Part shown: positions 38,027-47,651 of the stretch, piece by piece
Numbering within the stretch: the first letter of the stretch is position 1
Layout of the letters: the number at the start of each line of letters is the position of its first letter
Assembly (NCBI GenBank): GCA_001899305.1
Contig: MKWL01000002.1
Span: 1 to 64,000, forward strand
Direction of reading: 5' to 3'
Length of the DNA stretch: 64,000 bases
Origin: Thiobacillus sp. 0-1251
GTDB lineage: Bacteria > Pseudomonadota > Gammaproteobacteria > Burkholderiales > Thiobacillaceae
The notes under the pieces: generated by a model
What the model saw: only the letters and a program-made list of their open reading frames with translations
Told to the model about the DNA's origin: nothing
The model's database searches: none
Translations under genes and position numbers: made by a program

Positions 38027-38748
38027 GCGTCTTCCTTCAGTTTGGCGCGCAGCCGCGCGATGGCCTGGCCGTGCAGCTGGCAGATACGGGACTCGCTGAC
38101 GCCGAAGACCTCGCTGATCTCGCGCAGGTTGAGCTCCTGCTCGTAGTACAGCGACATCAACAGCTGCTCGCGCTCCGGCAGATTCTCGATGCCGGCGATG
38201 ATGCAGGCGCGCAGGTTGGCGTCGAGCAGCTGCGGCAGCGGCATGCTCGCCTCATCCGCCGACTGCTTGTCGAGGAAGGAATCGTCCTCGTCCGACTCAC
38301 CGAAATCCTCGAAATACAAGAGCTGGTGGCCGCGCGCATCGCCGAGCATGGCCTGGTACTCGGCCAGCGGGATCTTCATGGATTCCGAAATCTCGGTTTC
38401 GCTGGGTTGCCGACCGAGCTTGTGCTGCAGTGTATTGATCGCCTGTTCGATCTTGCGCATCGACTGGCGCGCGCTGCGCGGCATCCAGTCGGACTGGCGC
38501 AGCTCGTCGATCATCGAGCCGCGGATGCGCTGGATGGCGTAGGCCTCGAACTGCGCACTCTGTGCTTCGTCGTAGCGGCTGATCGCGTCGAGCAGGCCGA
38601 TCATGCCGGCCTGCACCAGGTCGTCTTCTTCCACGCTGGGCGGCAGCCGTCCCATCATGTGATGCGCCAGGCGCTTCACCATCGGCATGTATTGCGCCAG
38701 CAGGTCGTTCTTCTCGCTTTTTTCGCTTTTGCCCGTTGCGGTGTACAT
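38008..38748 (-). CDS. fliA: Flagellar sigma factor FliA (sigma-28)
   Basis: The 246-residue sigma factor has region 2 (MPMVKRLAHHMMGRLPPSVEEDDLVQAGMIGLLDAISRYD), region 3 (RQSMRKIEQAINTLQHKLGRQPSETEI) and region 4 (LNLREISEVFGVSESRICQLHGQAIARLR). It directs late flagellar genes. The ATG at 38748 has AGGAGATAGGG upstream. It starts two bases after flhG stops. Confidence 0.96.
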   Translation of the reverse strand: MYTATGKSEKSEKNDLLAQYMPMVKRLAHHMMGRLPPSVEEDDLVQAGMIGLLDAISRYDEAQSAQFEAYAIQRIRGSMIDELRQSDWMPRSARQSMRKIEQAINTLQHKLGRQPSETEISESMKIPLAEYQAMLGDARGHQLLYFEDFGESDEDDSFLDKQSADEASMPLPQLLDANLRACIIAGIENLPEREQLLMSLYYEQELNLREISEVFGVSESRICQLHGQAIARLRAKLKEDAWIVAA

Positions 38749-38750
38749 CC

Positions 38751-39647
38751 CTATCTCCTGTAGGCTTCCACCAGGCGTCCGCCCTGGATCACGCGCTGCA
38801 TGAACCCGCCGACGCTGCCCAGGCTGGCGGGCTGCGGCCACCGCAACAGGCCGTCGGCCAGCTTGCGGAACTGCGAGGTCGACTGTGCGACGGGAAACGC
38901 CTCCACCACCGAGGTGCGCAAATGGCCTGCACGCGTGAGCCGCTCGTCGAGCGGAATATAGCCCAGGTAATCGACCGACACCCTCAGATACTGTTCGGCG
39001 GTATGGGCAAAATTACGCGCGACAGCCTGCGCCTGCTCAGGCGACTCGATGCGATTGAGCAGCAGGCGGAACTGGCGTTTGCCGAAGTTGTGGGCGAGCC
39101 GCTTCACCAGCGTGTAGGCCTGGGTGATCGCCGTGTTGCCGGGTGGCAGCACCACCATGATTTCGGACGCGGCCAGGCCCAGCGGCAAGGCGTCCGGGTC
39201 GGTCGCCTCCTCCATGTCCACCAGCACCACGTCGACGCCGCACTGCAGGCGGTTGAAACTCTGCGCCAGCCATTCCTGGTCGCGCTCGGACAGGCGGCCC
39301 AGGCGGTTGAAACCGCCGCCCAGCGGCAGGACCTGCACATTGTCGGGGCCGGTGAGGATCAGGGAATCCAGCGTGCAATGTCCGGCCAGCACATCCGCCA
39401 CGTCATGGCGCGGCGTCAGCCCCAGCGCGGCGCAGGCACCGCGCCCATGCCGGTCCTGATCGACGATGAGGACATCGCGGCCGGAACGTGCCAGGGCGAC
39501 GGCGAGATTGGCGGTCGCGGCAGTCTTGCCCGCCCCTTGCTGTCCCGACATCACGGTGATGACCTGAAACCCGGTCTGCCCCAGCAAACGGCGCAGTCCG
39601 GCGGCCTGGTCGCTGACGAATTTATCCAAGGGCCACCGCGCTTTCAC
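38751..39647 (-). CDS. flhG: FlhG/FleN MinD-like ATPase
   Basis: The 298-residue ParA/MinD-type ATPase has a deviant Walker A, VMSGQQGAGKTAATANLA, and Walker B-like VVLVDMEEATDPDALPLGL. FlhG limits flagellar number and works with FlhF at the pole. The likely start is GTG at 39647, overlapping flhF by 26 bases. I do not see an obvious C-terminal amphipathic membrane-targeting helix beyond GGFMQRVIQGGRLVEAY. Confidence 0.9.
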   Translation of the reverse strand: MKARWPLDKFVSDQAAGLRRLLGQTGFQVITVMSGQQGAGKTAATANLAVALARSGRDVLIVDQDRHGRGACAALGLTPRHDVADVLAGHCTLDSLILTGPDNVQVLPLGGGFNRLGRLSERDQEWLAQSFNRLQCGVDVVLVDMEEATDPDALPLGLAASEIMVVLPPGNTAITQAYTLVKRLAHNFGKRQFRLLLNRIESPEQAQAVARNFAHTAEQYLRVSVDYLGYIPLDERLTRAGHLRTSVVEAFPVAQSTSQFRKLADGLLRWPQPASLGSVGGFMQRVIQGGRLVEAYRR

Positions 39648-40881
39648 GTTGAATGGATTGAATGCCGCTCATGGCGAAGGCCAGCTCGCTGTCGTCCAAC
39701 TGCCAGGGCGAGGACAACGAGCGGGTCTTGAAGGCGCGGTGAATCAGGTATTGGCGGTTGGCCAGATGCAGGTCTTCGGGCACGCGCTGGCCGGTCGCCA
39801 GGTAGTGCACGTTGAGCTCGTGGCGGATCGCGCAGTCAAGCGCCGGGCCGAGGCTGGCCGCCTCGTCAACCTTGGACAGGATGCAGCCGTCCAGACCGCG
39901 CGCCTGATACGCCTGCACGACTTCGTTCAGGGTGTCGCCGTGGCTGGTTGCGTTCAGCAACAATAATCTTTTGATCTGCTTGCCGGCCTGGCACAGCATC
40001 TCGACCTGCTCGGCGACGGCCTGGTCGCGCTGGCTCATGCCGACAGTGTCGATCAGGACCGTGTGTTTGTTGCGCAGTTCGGACAACGCCAGCCGCAGGT
40101 CGGCGGCGTCGCGCACCGCATGCACGGTCACGCCCAGGATCTTGCCGTAGATGCGCAGCTGCTCGTGACCGCCGATCCGGTAGCTGTCGGTGGTCAGCAG
40201 TGCCAGCTTGTCGGCGCCATGGCGTACCACGAAACGCGCCGCCAGCTTGGCGGTGGTGGTGGTCTTGCCGGCGCCGGTCGGCCCCATCAGGGCGAACACG
40301 CCGCCGCCGTCGAGCATGTCGGTTTCGCTCTGCATCACGTTCAGGCGCTTCATCAGCGTGTTGCGCATCCAGGCCTGCGCCTGTTCGGCGTCGCCCTTGG
40401 GCAGGGTTTCCAGCATCTCGCGTGCCAGGGTGGCGGAAAAGCCGGCCGCCAGCATGTCGCGCATGATCGACGCCCCTGCCGGATCGCGCCCCGGGAGATC
40501 ACGCCAGGCCAGATCCGCCAGCTGACTTTCCAGCCGGGCCTGCATCGACTTGATCTCGCTGATCACGCTTTGCGCCAGCTGAGCGCTGTCCTCGGTCGGT
40601 ACGGCGACCCGTTCGATCAGGCGGCGCTTGATGGTGACTTCCGGCTCCGGTTCCGGCTCGGGCAGCGTTTCCTGCATCCTCGCGCGATGAGACAGCGACA
40701 CGACGGGCTCATCCACCGCGGGGGGCGCCATCGCGGCAATGTCTTCGGCCGGCAGGGCCAGCACTTCCACACCGCCATCGACCGCGCGATTGGAAAGGAT
40801 GACCGCATCGGGTCCGAGTGCGTCGCGCAACTGGCGCATGGCCTCACGGGATGTTTTGGCGACGATACGTTTGACGTTCAT
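39622..40881 (-). CDS. flhF: Flagellar SRP-like GTPase FlhF
   Basis: The 419-residue protein has a basic N-terminal segment (MNVKRIVAKTSREAMRQLRDALGPDAVILSNR), a helical N domain, and an SRP-type G domain with ALMGPTGAGKTTTTAKLAARF, VLIDTVGMSQRD and LSKVDEAASLG. It sets the polar position of the flagellum and pairs with FlhG. It overlaps flhA by four bases. Confidence 0.95.
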   Translation of the reverse strand: MNVKRIVAKTSREAMRQLRDALGPDAVILSNRAVDGGVEVLALPAEDIAAMAPPAVDEPVVSLSHRARMQETLPEPEPEPEVTIKRRLIERVAVPTEDSAQLAQSVISEIKSMQARLESQLADLAWRDLPGRDPAGASIMRDMLAAGFSATLAREMLETLPKGDAEQAQAWMRNTLMKRLNVMQSETDMLDGGGVFALMGPTGAGKTTTTAKLAARFVVRHGADKLALLTTDSYRIGGHEQLRIYGKILGVTVHAVRDAADLRLALSELRNKHTVLIDTVGMSQRDQAVAEQVEMLCQAGKQIKRLLLLNATSHGDTLNEVVQAYQARGLDGCILSKVDEAASLGPALDCAIRHELNVHYLATGQRVPEDLHLANRQYLIHRAFKTRSLSSPWQLDDSELAFAMSGIQSIQRESAVALG

Positions 40882-42956
40882 GCTGCTCCTCCTACAAGGG
40901 AAGTCACTTTGATCTGCTTGCCTTCAGGCACTTCGGCGTGTGAAAGCACTTTGAGTTGCGGCACCGTGCGCCGCAGGAAACGTGCAAGGAGCGGACGCAG
41001 CACGGCCGGCGTCAGCAAAACGGCGGGATGGCCGAGCGCTTCCTGGCGCTGCGTCGAGGCCTGGGTCCGCTCCAACAGGGTGTCGGCCAGGCCCGGTTCC
41101 ATGCCGGCCGAATCATGGCCTGCCTGCAGGGTCTGCAGCAGGAGGCGTTCCAGGTTCTGGTCGAGGGCGATCACCGGCAGCTCGCTCGACGAACCGTAAA
41201 TCTGCTGCACGATCGAACGGCCCAGTGCCACCCGTACCAGCGAGGTGAGTTCATGCGGATCCTGCACGCGCGCGGCATGCTCCAGCAGGGTGTCGATGAT
41301 GGTCCGCATGTCGCGAATGGCCACGCCTTCCGTCAACAGGTTCTGCAGCACTTTCTGCACGGTGGACAGCGGCAGCATCTTCGGCACCAGGTCTTCCACC
41401 AGCTTGGGCGCGCTCTTGCCCAGATGGTCGAGCAGTGCCTGCGCTTCCTGGCGTCCCAGCAGCTCGGCGGCGTGCAGCGTCACCAGATGGTTCAGGTGCG
41501 TGGCGACCACGGTGCCGGGATCGACCACGGTATAGCCCATGGCCTGCGCCTGCTCGCGCAGATCGGATTCGATCCACACGGCCGGCAGGCCGAAGGCCGG
41601 GTCCTGCGTCGCGACGCCCGGCAATGCCGTGGCGACCGTACCCGGATCGATGGCCAGGAAAGAGCCGGTGCGCACTTCGCCGCTGCCGATTTCCACGCCC
41701 TTCAGCGTGATGCGGTAGCTGTTCGGATTGATTTCGAGGTTGTCTCGGATGTGCACGGCCGGCGGCAGGAAGCCGATCTCGCGGGCGAATTTCTTGCGGA
41801 TGCCCTTGATGCGGCGCACCAGTTCGCCGTCGGCGGCATTGTCGACCAGCGGGATCAGGCGATAGCCGACTTCCAGCCCGAGGGTGTCGATCGGGGCGAC
41901 ATCTTCCCAGCTGGCTTCCTGGGATTCGATGGCCGGGGTGGGCACAGTCTCCACGGTGGGCGGCGTCTCTTCCTTCTGGTGGCTCCTTTTCCAGGCCAGC
42001 CAGACGATGCCGCCGGCCAGCAACAGGAAGGCCAGGTTCGGCATGCCCGGAATCATGCCCATCATGCCGAGGATCGCGGCCGTGATGTAAAGCGCCTGTG
42101 TCTTGTTGAACACGTTGGACAGCATCTGCCCGGCGATGTCCTCCTCGGTGCTGACGCGGCTGACGATGATGCCCGCGGCGATCGAGATGACCAGGGCCGG
42201 GATCTGCGCGACCAGGCCGTCGCCGATCGCCAGCAGGGTGTAATTCTGCGCGGCGTCCGCCAGCGACAGGTCGTGCTGCATCAGGCCGATGACCAGACCG
42301 CCGACGATGTTGATCAAGAGGATCAGGATGCCGGCGATGGCGTCGCCGCGGACGAATTTCGACGCACCGTCCATCGAGCCGTAGAAATCGGCTTCCTGGG
42401 AAATCTCGGCACGGCGCCGGCGCGCTTCGTTCTCGTCGATCAGGCCGGCATTGAGATCGGCGTCGATTGCCATCTGCTTGCCCGGCATCGCGTCGAGGGT
42501 GAAGCGCGCGCTGACCTCGGCGATCCGCCCTGCGCCCTTGGTGATGACGATGAAGTTGATCACCACCAGGATGACGAACACGATGATGCCGACCGCGTAG
42601 TTGCCGCCGACCAGGAAATGGCCGAAGGCCTCGATCACCTTGCCGGCTGCGTCGGGGCCGGTGTGGCCATGCAGCAGCACGACACGGGTGGAGGCGACGT
42701 TGAGCGACAGGCGCAGCAGCGTCGAGAGCAGCAGCACGGTGGGGAAAGCGGCGAAATCGAGTGCCTTCTTGGTCGACAGGCCGACCAGCAGCACCATGAT
42801 GGACAACGCGATGTTGAAGGTGAACAACATGTCCAGCGCGAACGGCGGCAGCGGCAGCACCAGCATCGCCAGGATGAGGACGATGAACAGCGGTGCCGCC
42901 AGCGCGCGGGCATTGGTGCTGCTGAACAGATTGGACAGGCTCAAGGTACCGTTCAT
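40878..42956 (-). CDS. flhA: Flagellar export gate protein FlhA
   Basis: The 692-residue protein has eight predicted helices in its first 330 residues, with the conserved FHIPEP-type cytosolic loop (GKQMAIDADLNAGLIDENEARRRR). The cytosolic C-domain begins near residue 360 (LGLEVGYRLIPLVD). It forms the nonameric export gate with FlhB. The start overlaps flhB by four bases. Confidence 0.96.
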   Translation of the reverse strand: MNGTLSLSNLFSSTNARALAAPLFIVLILAMLVLPLPPFALDMLFTFNIALSIMVLLVGLSTKKALDFAAFPTVLLLSTLLRLSLNVASTRVVLLHGHTGPDAAGKVIEAFGHFLVGGNYAVGIIVFVILVVINFIVITKGAGRIAEVSARFTLDAMPGKQMAIDADLNAGLIDENEARRRRAEISQEADFYGSMDGASKFVRGDAIAGILILLINIVGGLVIGLMQHDLSLADAAQNYTLLAIGDGLVAQIPALVISIAAGIIVSRVSTEEDIAGQMLSNVFNKTQALYITAAILGMMGMIPGMPNLAFLLLAGGIVWLAWKRSHQKEETPPTVETVPTPAIESQEASWEDVAPIDTLGLEVGYRLIPLVDNAADGELVRRIKGIRKKFAREIGFLPPAVHIRDNLEINPNSYRITLKGVEIGSGEVRTGSFLAIDPGTVATALPGVATQDPAFGLPAVWIESDLREQAQAMGYTVVDPGTVVATHLNHLVTLHAAELLGRQEAQALLDHLGKSAPKLVEDLVPKMLPLSTVQKVLQNLLTEGVAIRDMRTIIDTLLEHAARVQDPHELTSLVRVALGRSIVQQIYGSSSELPVIALDQNLERLLLQTLQAGHDSAGMEPGLADTLLERTQASTQRQEALGHPAVLLTPAVLRPLLARFLRRTVPQLKVLSHAEVPEGKQIKVTSLVGGAA

Positions 42957-44107
42957 GCGTTCGCCCCCATGCCGGATTGCAGCGGATCGAGTTCAGGCGG
43001 AACCGGCAAGGCGGTCGGCGCCTCAGGATAGGCCCCGCCCAATTGTTGGAAGTGGCGCAGCTGGAACACGTAGGCCAGCACTTCGGCCACCGCTGCGTAC
43101 AGGGTGGCCGGGATTTCGTCGCCAAGTTCGGTGTGGCGGAACAAGGCGCGCGCCAGCGGCGGTGCTTCCAGCAACGGAATCTTGTGCTCGGCAGCCAGTT
43201 CGCGGATCTTCGCGGCCACCGCGTCGGCGCCTTTGGCCACCACGCGCGGCGCACCCATCTTGCCCTCGGTGTATTTGAGCGCGACGGCATAGTGGGTCGG
43301 GTTGGTCACCACGACGTCGGCAGTGGGAATCTCGGCCATCATGCGGCGGCGAGCCATTTCGCGCTGCTGGGCGCGAATGCGTGCCTTGACGTGCGGATCG
43401 CCTTCCGATTCCTTGGCTTCCTGGCGCAGTTCTTCCTTGCTCATCTTGAGCTTGTTGAAATAGCTCCAGAGCTGGTACGGCAGGTCCAGCACGACGATGA
43501 AGATCATCGCGCCCGAGGCCAGCAGGAAGATCTTTCCGATGAGATCGCCCATGTGCTGGATGGCGTCGGTCGGCTCTTCCATGCTGAGCGAGAAAATCGC
43601 GTCGAGATTGGACCAGATCAGCCAGACCGCCACCACGCCCAACAGACCGACCTTGGCCAGCGACTTGACCAGTTCGACCAGACCCTGACTGGAGAACATG
43701 CGCTTGATGCCTGACAGCGGATTCAGGCGCTTGAAATCCGGCATGAAGGCCTTGGCGCTGAAGAGCCAGCCGCGCAGCAGCAGCGGCGAAGCCAACACGG
43801 CGATCACCACCAGTGCCAGGAAGGGGGCCAGTGCCAGTGCGGCCTCCAGGACCTGGTCGGACATCTGGGTCATGACGTAGTTGCTGTCGCGCGCAACTGC
43901 CGGATCGAACTGCAGGCTGCCGCGCACAATCTGCGACATGGTCTTGCCCAGGCCGTTGGCCATCATCCACAAGGCCGCGCCGCTGGTCATCAGCACGACG
44001 AACGTAGCCAGCTCGCGCGATTGCGGCACCTGGCCTTCTTCGCGCGCCTTTTCCAATCGCTGTGGCGATGGGGCTTCTGTCCGTTCCTGATCGCTTTCTT
44101 CAGCCAT
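42953..44107 (-). CDS. flhB: Flagellar export switch protein FlhB
   Basis: The 384-residue protein starts ESDQERTEAPSPQRLEKAREEGQVPQSREL, has four helices, and carries the autocleavage site NPTH in VVVTNPTHYAVALKYTEG at about residue 268. Cleavage switches export from hook to filament substrates. The tail after about 350 is proline-rich. It is 116 bases downstream of motB. Confidence 0.95.
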   Translation of the reverse strand: MAEESDQERTEAPSPQRLEKAREEGQVPQSRELATFVVLMTSGAALWMMANGLGKTMSQIVRGSLQFDPAVARDSNYVMTQMSDQVLEAALALAPFLALVVIAVLASPLLLRGWLFSAKAFMPDFKRLNPLSGIKRMFSSQGLVELVKSLAKVGLLGVVAVWLIWSNLDAIFSLSMEEPTDAIQHMGDLIGKIFLLASGAMIFIVVLDLPYQLWSYFNKLKMSKEELRQEAKESEGDPHVKARIRAQQREMARRRMMAEIPTADVVVTNPTHYAVALKYTEGKMGAPRVVAKGADAVAAKIRELAAEHKIPLLEAPPLARALFRHTELGDEIPATLYAAVAEVLAYVFQLRHFQQLGGAYPEAPTALPVPPELDPLQSGMGANA

Positions 44108-44223
44108 CCCTGATTCACCCGGTTAGAGGGAACCGTCTCTTGCGCGAGACGGGCTTTCTACAGGGTGAATTATTGGTCAGGCCCCGTACGGGCGATCAGG
44201 GGAATAAGGGTGGATTTGGCCTG

Positions 44224-45198
44224 CTATTTCGCCTCAAGCGGCGCCTGCGGAGGAACCAGGGCACTTGCAGGGGGCGAAACCTTGGCCTGGCCAGACTCAT
44301 CCTGCGCATCGGCGGCATCCGCCGTGCTCACGCCGCTGGCTTCCTTCGTAATGGCATCCTCGGTGCGCTTGTTCATCACGATGATGCTGATGCGGCGATT
44401 GACCGGGTCGTGAGGCGCCGCGTGGCCGAACGGAACGGATGACGCCAAGCCAACCACCCGCAGCATTTTCGATTCGTCCATACCGCCGGCAATCAGTGCC
44501 CGGCGCGAGGCATTGGCGCGATCGGCCGACAGTTCCCAGTTGCTGTAGCCGCGTGCGCCGTTGGCGTAAGGCGTGGCATCCGTATGTCCGGACAGGCTAA
44601 CCCGGTTCGGCACGTCGTTCAGCATCTTGCCGATTTCATGCAGGATGACCTTGGTATAGGGCTGCAGCTCGGCGCTCGCCAGATTGAACATGGGACGGTT
44701 CTGTTCGTCGACGATCTGGATGCGCAGGCCTTCGCTGGTGATGTCGATCAGCAGTTGCCGCTTGAACTGCTTCAAGGTGGGATTGGCGTCGATCGCCATT
44801 TCCATGCGCTTCTTCAGCTGCTTGAGATTGGCCGCCTCGATGCGCTCGAGCTCGGCCTGGGCGGCTTTCAGGTTGTAGGATTTCTTTTCGGCCTTGGTCT
44901 CGCCTTTCTTGATCTGCCCCGTCTCGCGTGTCAGATCGGCACCGCCACCCTTGATCACGCTGGAACTGTCGCCGCTGCCCGAGCCACCCTGCATGGCCAC
45001 TTTCAGCGGGGTCTTGAAATATTCCGCGATGCCTTCCAGATCGCCCTTGGCAGTCGAGCCCAGCAGCCACATCAGCAGGAAGAACGCCATCATCGCCGTC
45101 ACGAAGTCGGCGTAGGCGATCTTCCATGCGCCGCCATGGTGGCCACCCGCCACTTTCTTGACGCGCTTGATGACGATGGGGGCTTTTTGTTCGCTCAT
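44224..45198 (-). CDS. motB: Flagellar stator protein MotB
   Basis: The 324-residue protein has one N-terminal helix with the proton-binding aspartate (AYADFVTAMMAFFLLMWLLGS), the plug region, and an OmpA-like domain (SLSGHTDATPYAN, NWELSADRANASRR, DPVNRRISIIV). It anchors the stator to peptidoglycan. The C-terminus is a low-complexity Ala/Pro/Ser tail. It follows motA by 52 bases. Confidence 0.95.
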   Translation of the reverse strand: MSEQKAPIVIKRVKKVAGGHHGGAWKIAYADFVTAMMAFFLLMWLLGSTAKGDLEGIAEYFKTPLKVAMQGGSGSGDSSSVIKGGGADLTRETGQIKKGETKAEKKSYNLKAAQAELERIEAANLKQLKKRMEMAIDANPTLKQFKRQLLIDITSEGLRIQIVDEQNRPMFNLASAELQPYTKVILHEIGKMLNDVPNRVSLSGHTDATPYANGARGYSNWELSADRANASRRALIAGGMDESKMLRVVGLASSVPFGHAAPHDPVNRRISIIVMNKRTEDAITKEASGVSTADAADAQDESGQAKVSPPASALVPPQAPLEAK

Positions 45199-45250
45199 TT
45201 ATGCCCTAGGGGTATGGGTGCGTCATGGAGATCGGGACAGGCAACGGAAA

Positions 45251-46111
45251 TCAGCGCGACTTCGCGTTCTTGACGTGCTCTTCTAGTTCGCTGAATGAAG
45301 GACGTTCAGTCGAGAACAGGACCTTGCGCCCGAACTCGACGGCAATCGCCGGCGCGTAGCCGTTGATGCTGGCCAGCAGCGTCACCTTGATGCACTGGAA
45401 CATCTTGGTCGATTCGTGCAGCTTCTGTTCGAGCAGCGTGGAAAGCGGGCCGACAAAACCGTAGGCCAGCAGGATGCCAAGGAAGGTTCCGACCAGCGCA
45501 TGCGCGATGAGGATGCCCAGTTCCGCAGGCGGCAGGCCGACCGATTCCATCGTGTGCACGACCCCCATTACCGCCGCCACGATACCGAATGCCGGCATGC
45601 CGTCACCCAGCTTGGCGACAACGTGAACGGGCACCTCGCCTTCGTGATGATGGGTTTCGATTTCATTGTCCATCAGGTTCTCGATTTCGAAGGCGTTCAT
45701 GCTGCCGCTCACCATCAGGCGCAGATAGTCGGTCAGGAATTCGATGATGTGGTGATCCGCCAGGATGGTCGGATATTTCGTGAACAAGGGACTGCTCTCG
45801 GGCGAATCGACATCGGCTTCGACCGACATCAGGCCTTCCTTGCGGATCTTGGTCAGCAGTTCATACAGCAGCGCCATGATGTCCATGTACAGGGCACGCG
45901 TGTATTTCGATCCCTTGAACACGGTGGGCAGCGCCTTCAACGTGGCTTTAACGGCCTTGCTGTTGTTGCCGACCAGAAACGCACCGCCCGCCGCCCCGCC
46001 GATCATCAGTAATTCCACCGGCTGGAACAGCGCGGCCAGGTGGCCGCCCGCCAGTGCGAAGCCACCAAAGACACTCAACGCCACAACGATATAACCAACG
46101 ATGACTAGCAC
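45251..46111 (-). CDS. motA: Flagellar stator protein MotA
   Basis: The 286-residue protein has four membrane helices, ending with PAFGIVAAVMGVVHTM and AHALVGTFLGILLAYGFVGPL, and a large cytosolic loop with conserved charges. It starts with GTG at 46111, about ten bases after AAGGGA. A sigma-28-like promoter lies upstream at 46207-46233. Confidence 0.95.
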   Translation of the reverse strand: MLVIVGYIVVALSVFGGFALAGGHLAALFQPVELLMIGGAAGGAFLVGNNSKAVKATLKALPTVFKGSKYTRALYMDIMALLYELLTKIRKEGLMSVEADVDSPESSPLFTKYPTILADHHIIEFLTDYLRLMVSGSMNAFEIENLMDNEIETHHHEGEVPVHVVAKLGDGMPAFGIVAAVMGVVHTMESVGLPPAELGILIAHALVGTFLGILLAYGFVGPLSTLLEQKLHESTKMFQCIKVTLLASINGYAPAIAVEFGRKVLFSTERPSFSELEEHVKNAKSR

Positions 46112-46206
46112 GGCCGTCTATCCCTTATTGATTGGTACACCAAGTGAGAGCGGCCTCGCTCCATCCCGGTCTGGCAGCATCCAAGAACTGGCGCTTTCAA
46201 GTGGAG

Positions 46207-46233
46207 GATTCGACAAAATCACAAAAAACTTGA
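46207..46233 (-). promoter_or_regulatory. Sigma-28 (FliA)-like promoter of motAB
   Basis: Read on the minus strand, TCAA (46233-46230), a 15-base spacer and GTCGAATC (46214-46207) match the FliA pattern TAAA-N15-GCCGATAA at the main positions. It lies about 100 bases before the motA start, inside the gap after the methyltransferase gene. Confidence 0.45.
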
Positions 46234-46267
46234 TGGCGCAGCGCGAGTATTTCCACTCTGCGACGCC

Positions 46268-47026
46268 TTACATTTTCCAGGCATACAGCGTGTGGCGCGG
46301 ATCTGCATCCCCTGCCACCACGTGATCTGGCAGGCGGTCTTCCGCCGGAAACGCCAGGCTGACGAACAGCGTGCCAGGGCGCATCTGGGCCTGTACCTGT
46401 TGCCACAACCCGGGCATGGCTGCGGGCGAAAGAAAGGCAAACACGACATCGAAACGAGATAGATCGAGGCTTGCGTAATCGTCCCGCATGAATTCCACCC
46501 GACTCCCCTTGAGCCTGGCGCGCACACGGCTGATAAACCAGGGGGCCGGTGCAATTTCGGTTCCGTAAAAATGGCCGTGCGGAAATTTCGCTTCCAGATA
46601 GAACGGCACACCGCCCAGGCCGCTGCCGAGATCAATGAAGCTGAATGGGGTTTGCGGCAACAGGGATGCCAGAGATTGCCATGCTGCATGGCCGGACAGA
46701 TACAACGGCACCCGGGTGCGGAACGTGCTCCAGTAGAACAGGACCAGCAACACGAATATGGCCAGATAGATCCAGGCAGGCAGATCAGCCTGTCGGGCCA
46801 GGAGTACGGCAGGCAGGAAACCGAGATGCAGGGGGGGCCACCACGCGGGCTGCCGCCATGCGCGGCTCAGGAGCGCCGCGATTCCGCCCTGTGCGAACGC
46901 AAGTTGCCAGAGGGCGGCTTGATACGAGAATGAAATCTGCAGCAGATAGTTCAGGAAGACGGCCGCCAACAGGGCTGCGCACTGGATGACAAGCGACTGA
47001 AGGCTGACCGGCAGACGCGCCATCAC
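46268..47026 (-). CDS. Membrane-anchored SAM-dependent methyltransferase
   Basis: The 252-residue protein has two or three N-terminal helices (LVIQCAALLAAVFLNYLLQIS and LPAWIYLAIFVLLVLFYWS). A class I methyltransferase core follows, with the SAM motif FSFIDLGSGLGGVPFYLEAKF and later VVFAFLSPAAMPGLWQQVQ. The substrate is unknown. It lies 20 bases downstream of flhC and before motA, which suggests expression with the flagellar master regulator. Confidence 0.8.
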   Translation of the reverse strand: MMARLPVSLQSLVIQCAALLAAVFLNYLLQISFSYQAALWQLAFAQGGIAALLSRAWRQPAWWPPLHLGFLPAVLLARQADLPAWIYLAIFVLLVLFYWSTFRTRVPLYLSGHAAWQSLASLLPQTPFSFIDLGSGLGGVPFYLEAKFPHGHFYGTEIAPAPWFISRVRARLKGSRVEFMRDDYASLDLSRFDVVFAFLSPAAMPGLWQQVQAQMRPGTLFVSLAFPAEDRLPDHVVAGDADPRHTLYAWKM

Positions 47027-47045
47027 CGGCTCCCGAAGAAGCCCG

Positions 47046-47600
47046 TCAGGCGGCGGCGGTCAGCTCGGTCTGGGCTTCCGCCTTGGCCTTGCGGGTTTTG
47101 CCTGCGCGTGCCGGCATATTGCACAAGCCGCACACGTAGTGATTGTTCAGGTCGTCGGGATGAACCACGAAGTGGCCGCCGCAACCACTGCACACGGCCG
47201 TTTCGAGCATGCGGCTTTCGAAGAAGCGATTCAGCGTCCACGCACGGGTGAAGCTCAGCACGGCTTCGATCTGGTTGGTATGCAGGTATTCCTGATACAG
47301 GCGGTAGCTCTTGAGCACGGCCTCGATGCCGCTGCAATCGCTATTCTTCGTGATGTAGCGGTGGATGTTGATGAACAATGAGGAATGAACGTTGGGCAGC
47401 CAGGTCAGGAACCAGTCGGTCGAGAACGGCAGCATGCCCTTGGGAGGCGACACGCCTTTGACTTCCTTGTACAGCTTGAGCAAGCGTTCGCGCGACAGTG
47501 TGGTTTCGGATTCAAGAACCTGCGGGCGGGCGCCGAGTTCGATCAGTTCGATCGCCAGTTGGGTGTCACGCATTTCAGTCAACAGACTTTTCTTACTCAT
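47046..47600 (-). CDS. flhC: Flagellar master regulator FlhC
   Basis: The 184-residue protein is full length for FlhC and has the C-terminal four-cysteine zinc site, CSGCGG with CGLCNMP. With FlhD it forms the FlhD4C2 activator of early flagellar genes. The Ala/Lys-rich tail after residue 165 is typical of betaproteobacterial FlhC. It lies 51 bases after flhD. Confidence 0.95.
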   Translation of the reverse strand: MSKKSLLTEMRDTQLAIELIELGARPQVLESETTLSRERLLKLYKEVKGVSPPKGMLPFSTDWFLTWLPNVHSSLFINIHRYITKNSDCSGIEAVLKSYRLYQEYLHTNQIEAVLSFTRAWTLNRFFESRMLETAVCSGCGGHFVVHPDDLNNHYVCGLCNMPARAGKTRKAKAEAQTELTAAA

Positions 47601-47651
47601 GAAGCCACTCCCCTTTTTTATTGTGCGACGTTTGCTGCAGGTACGACAGAA

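Noticed and set aside
40956-43031. A 691-codon open frame opposite flhA
   Set aside because: Rich in Asp, His, Gln and Arg with no domain; FlhA occupies the other strand in full.
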